A stretch of DNA of 35,039 bases from an uncultured Bacteroides sp. GTDB lineage: Bacteria > Bacteroidota > Bacteroidia > Bacteroidales > Bacteroidaceae. The stretch spans positions 1-35,039 of the forward strand of contig USQO01000011.1 in assembly GCA_900556845.1 (NCBI GenBank), written 5' to 3'. Shown one piece after another: positions 34,978-35,039 of the stretch. The notes beneath the pieces are model-generated. The model did no database searches. It worked only from the letters and a program-made list of their open reading frames with translations, and was not told the origin of the DNA. Position numbers and translations under genes: made by a program. The number at the start of each line of letters is the position of its first letter. The first letter of the stretch is position 1.

Positions 34978-35039
34978 TACTTTCGGCACTATAAAATATT
35001 TTGTGTAAATGGAAATACGGGATTCAGAAAAGAGTCTCG

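Noticed and set aside
35034..35039. The contig ends in GTCTCG, the first six bases of the adapter seen at the start
   Set aside because: Six bases can match by chance and the orientation is not the one expected at a fragment end, which would read CTGTCTCTTATA. It is not counted as adapter.
1..35039. CRISPR arrays, tRNA or rRNA genes, insertion sequences, prophage genes
   Set aside because: No regular short repeats, clover-leaf folds, transposase or phage-type proteins were seen on either strand.

Overview
The window looks like a chromosomal contig from a gut Bacteroidaceae member (Bacteroides or Phocaeicola). The evidence is the split LpxC-FabZ fusion next to lpxA and lpxD, the malic enzyme fused to a phosphotransacetylase-like domain, lipoprotein-type RND efflux parts, a TPR/membrane/HTH regulator, a GH20 lipoprotein with a PA14 tail, and several promoter-like TAnnTTTG boxes typical of Bacteroidetes. 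The species call is inference. Bases 1-35 are not genomic: they are a Nextera/Tn5 library adapter, and the first gene must be re-started at 64.

Layout. 64-4630 (+): XRE-cupin regulator, acyl-CoA synthetase-like ligase, GH20 beta-hexosaminidase lipoprotein, closed by a strong terminator. 4814-6478 (+): a membrane-anchored TPR/HTH regulator. 6483-11287 (-): lipid A operon lpxD > lpxC-fabZ > lpxA > pRiA4b ORF-3-like protein, then a terminator hairpin almost touching the start of miaA. 11288-11751: a gene-free stretch holding the pyrF terminator. 11752-15290 (-): purM > small membrane protein > prfA > pyrF. 15379-17052 (-): a GHL10 family glycoside hydrolase-like protein with a sorting-tail-like C-terminus. 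17178-19135 (+): CstA family transporter and a small outer membrane beta-barrel. 19241-22995 (-): two SGNH/GDSL proteins and an MBOAT acyltransferase with overlapping ends, a likely glycan O-acylation cassette. 23047-30623 (-): an RND tripartite efflux operon (MFP > RND pump > outer membrane factor) that continues into a second LpxA-like acyltransferase and a TetR regulator. 30966-34977 (+): malic enzyme, a tiny membrane protein and NADP-type glutamate dehydrogenase.

The most interesting part is the efflux operon. It carries an LpxA paralogue that is colinear with the true LpxA 15 kb away (about 126 of 255 identical residues by hand count). It keeps the catalytic histidine but has lost most other residues known to hold the UDP-GlcNAc substrate in E. 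coli LpxA. The RND pump in the same operon has an extra stretch of about 70 residues with two additional hydrophobic segments and a repeated motif between its two halves. Together with the terminal TetR gene and a 23-bp inverted repeat upstream of the operon, this suggests a regulated export system tied to an acylated envelope metabolite rather than a plain drug pump. That is a hypothesis. The neighbouring MBOAT/SGNH cassette is a second envelope acylation system, apparently with its own promoter.
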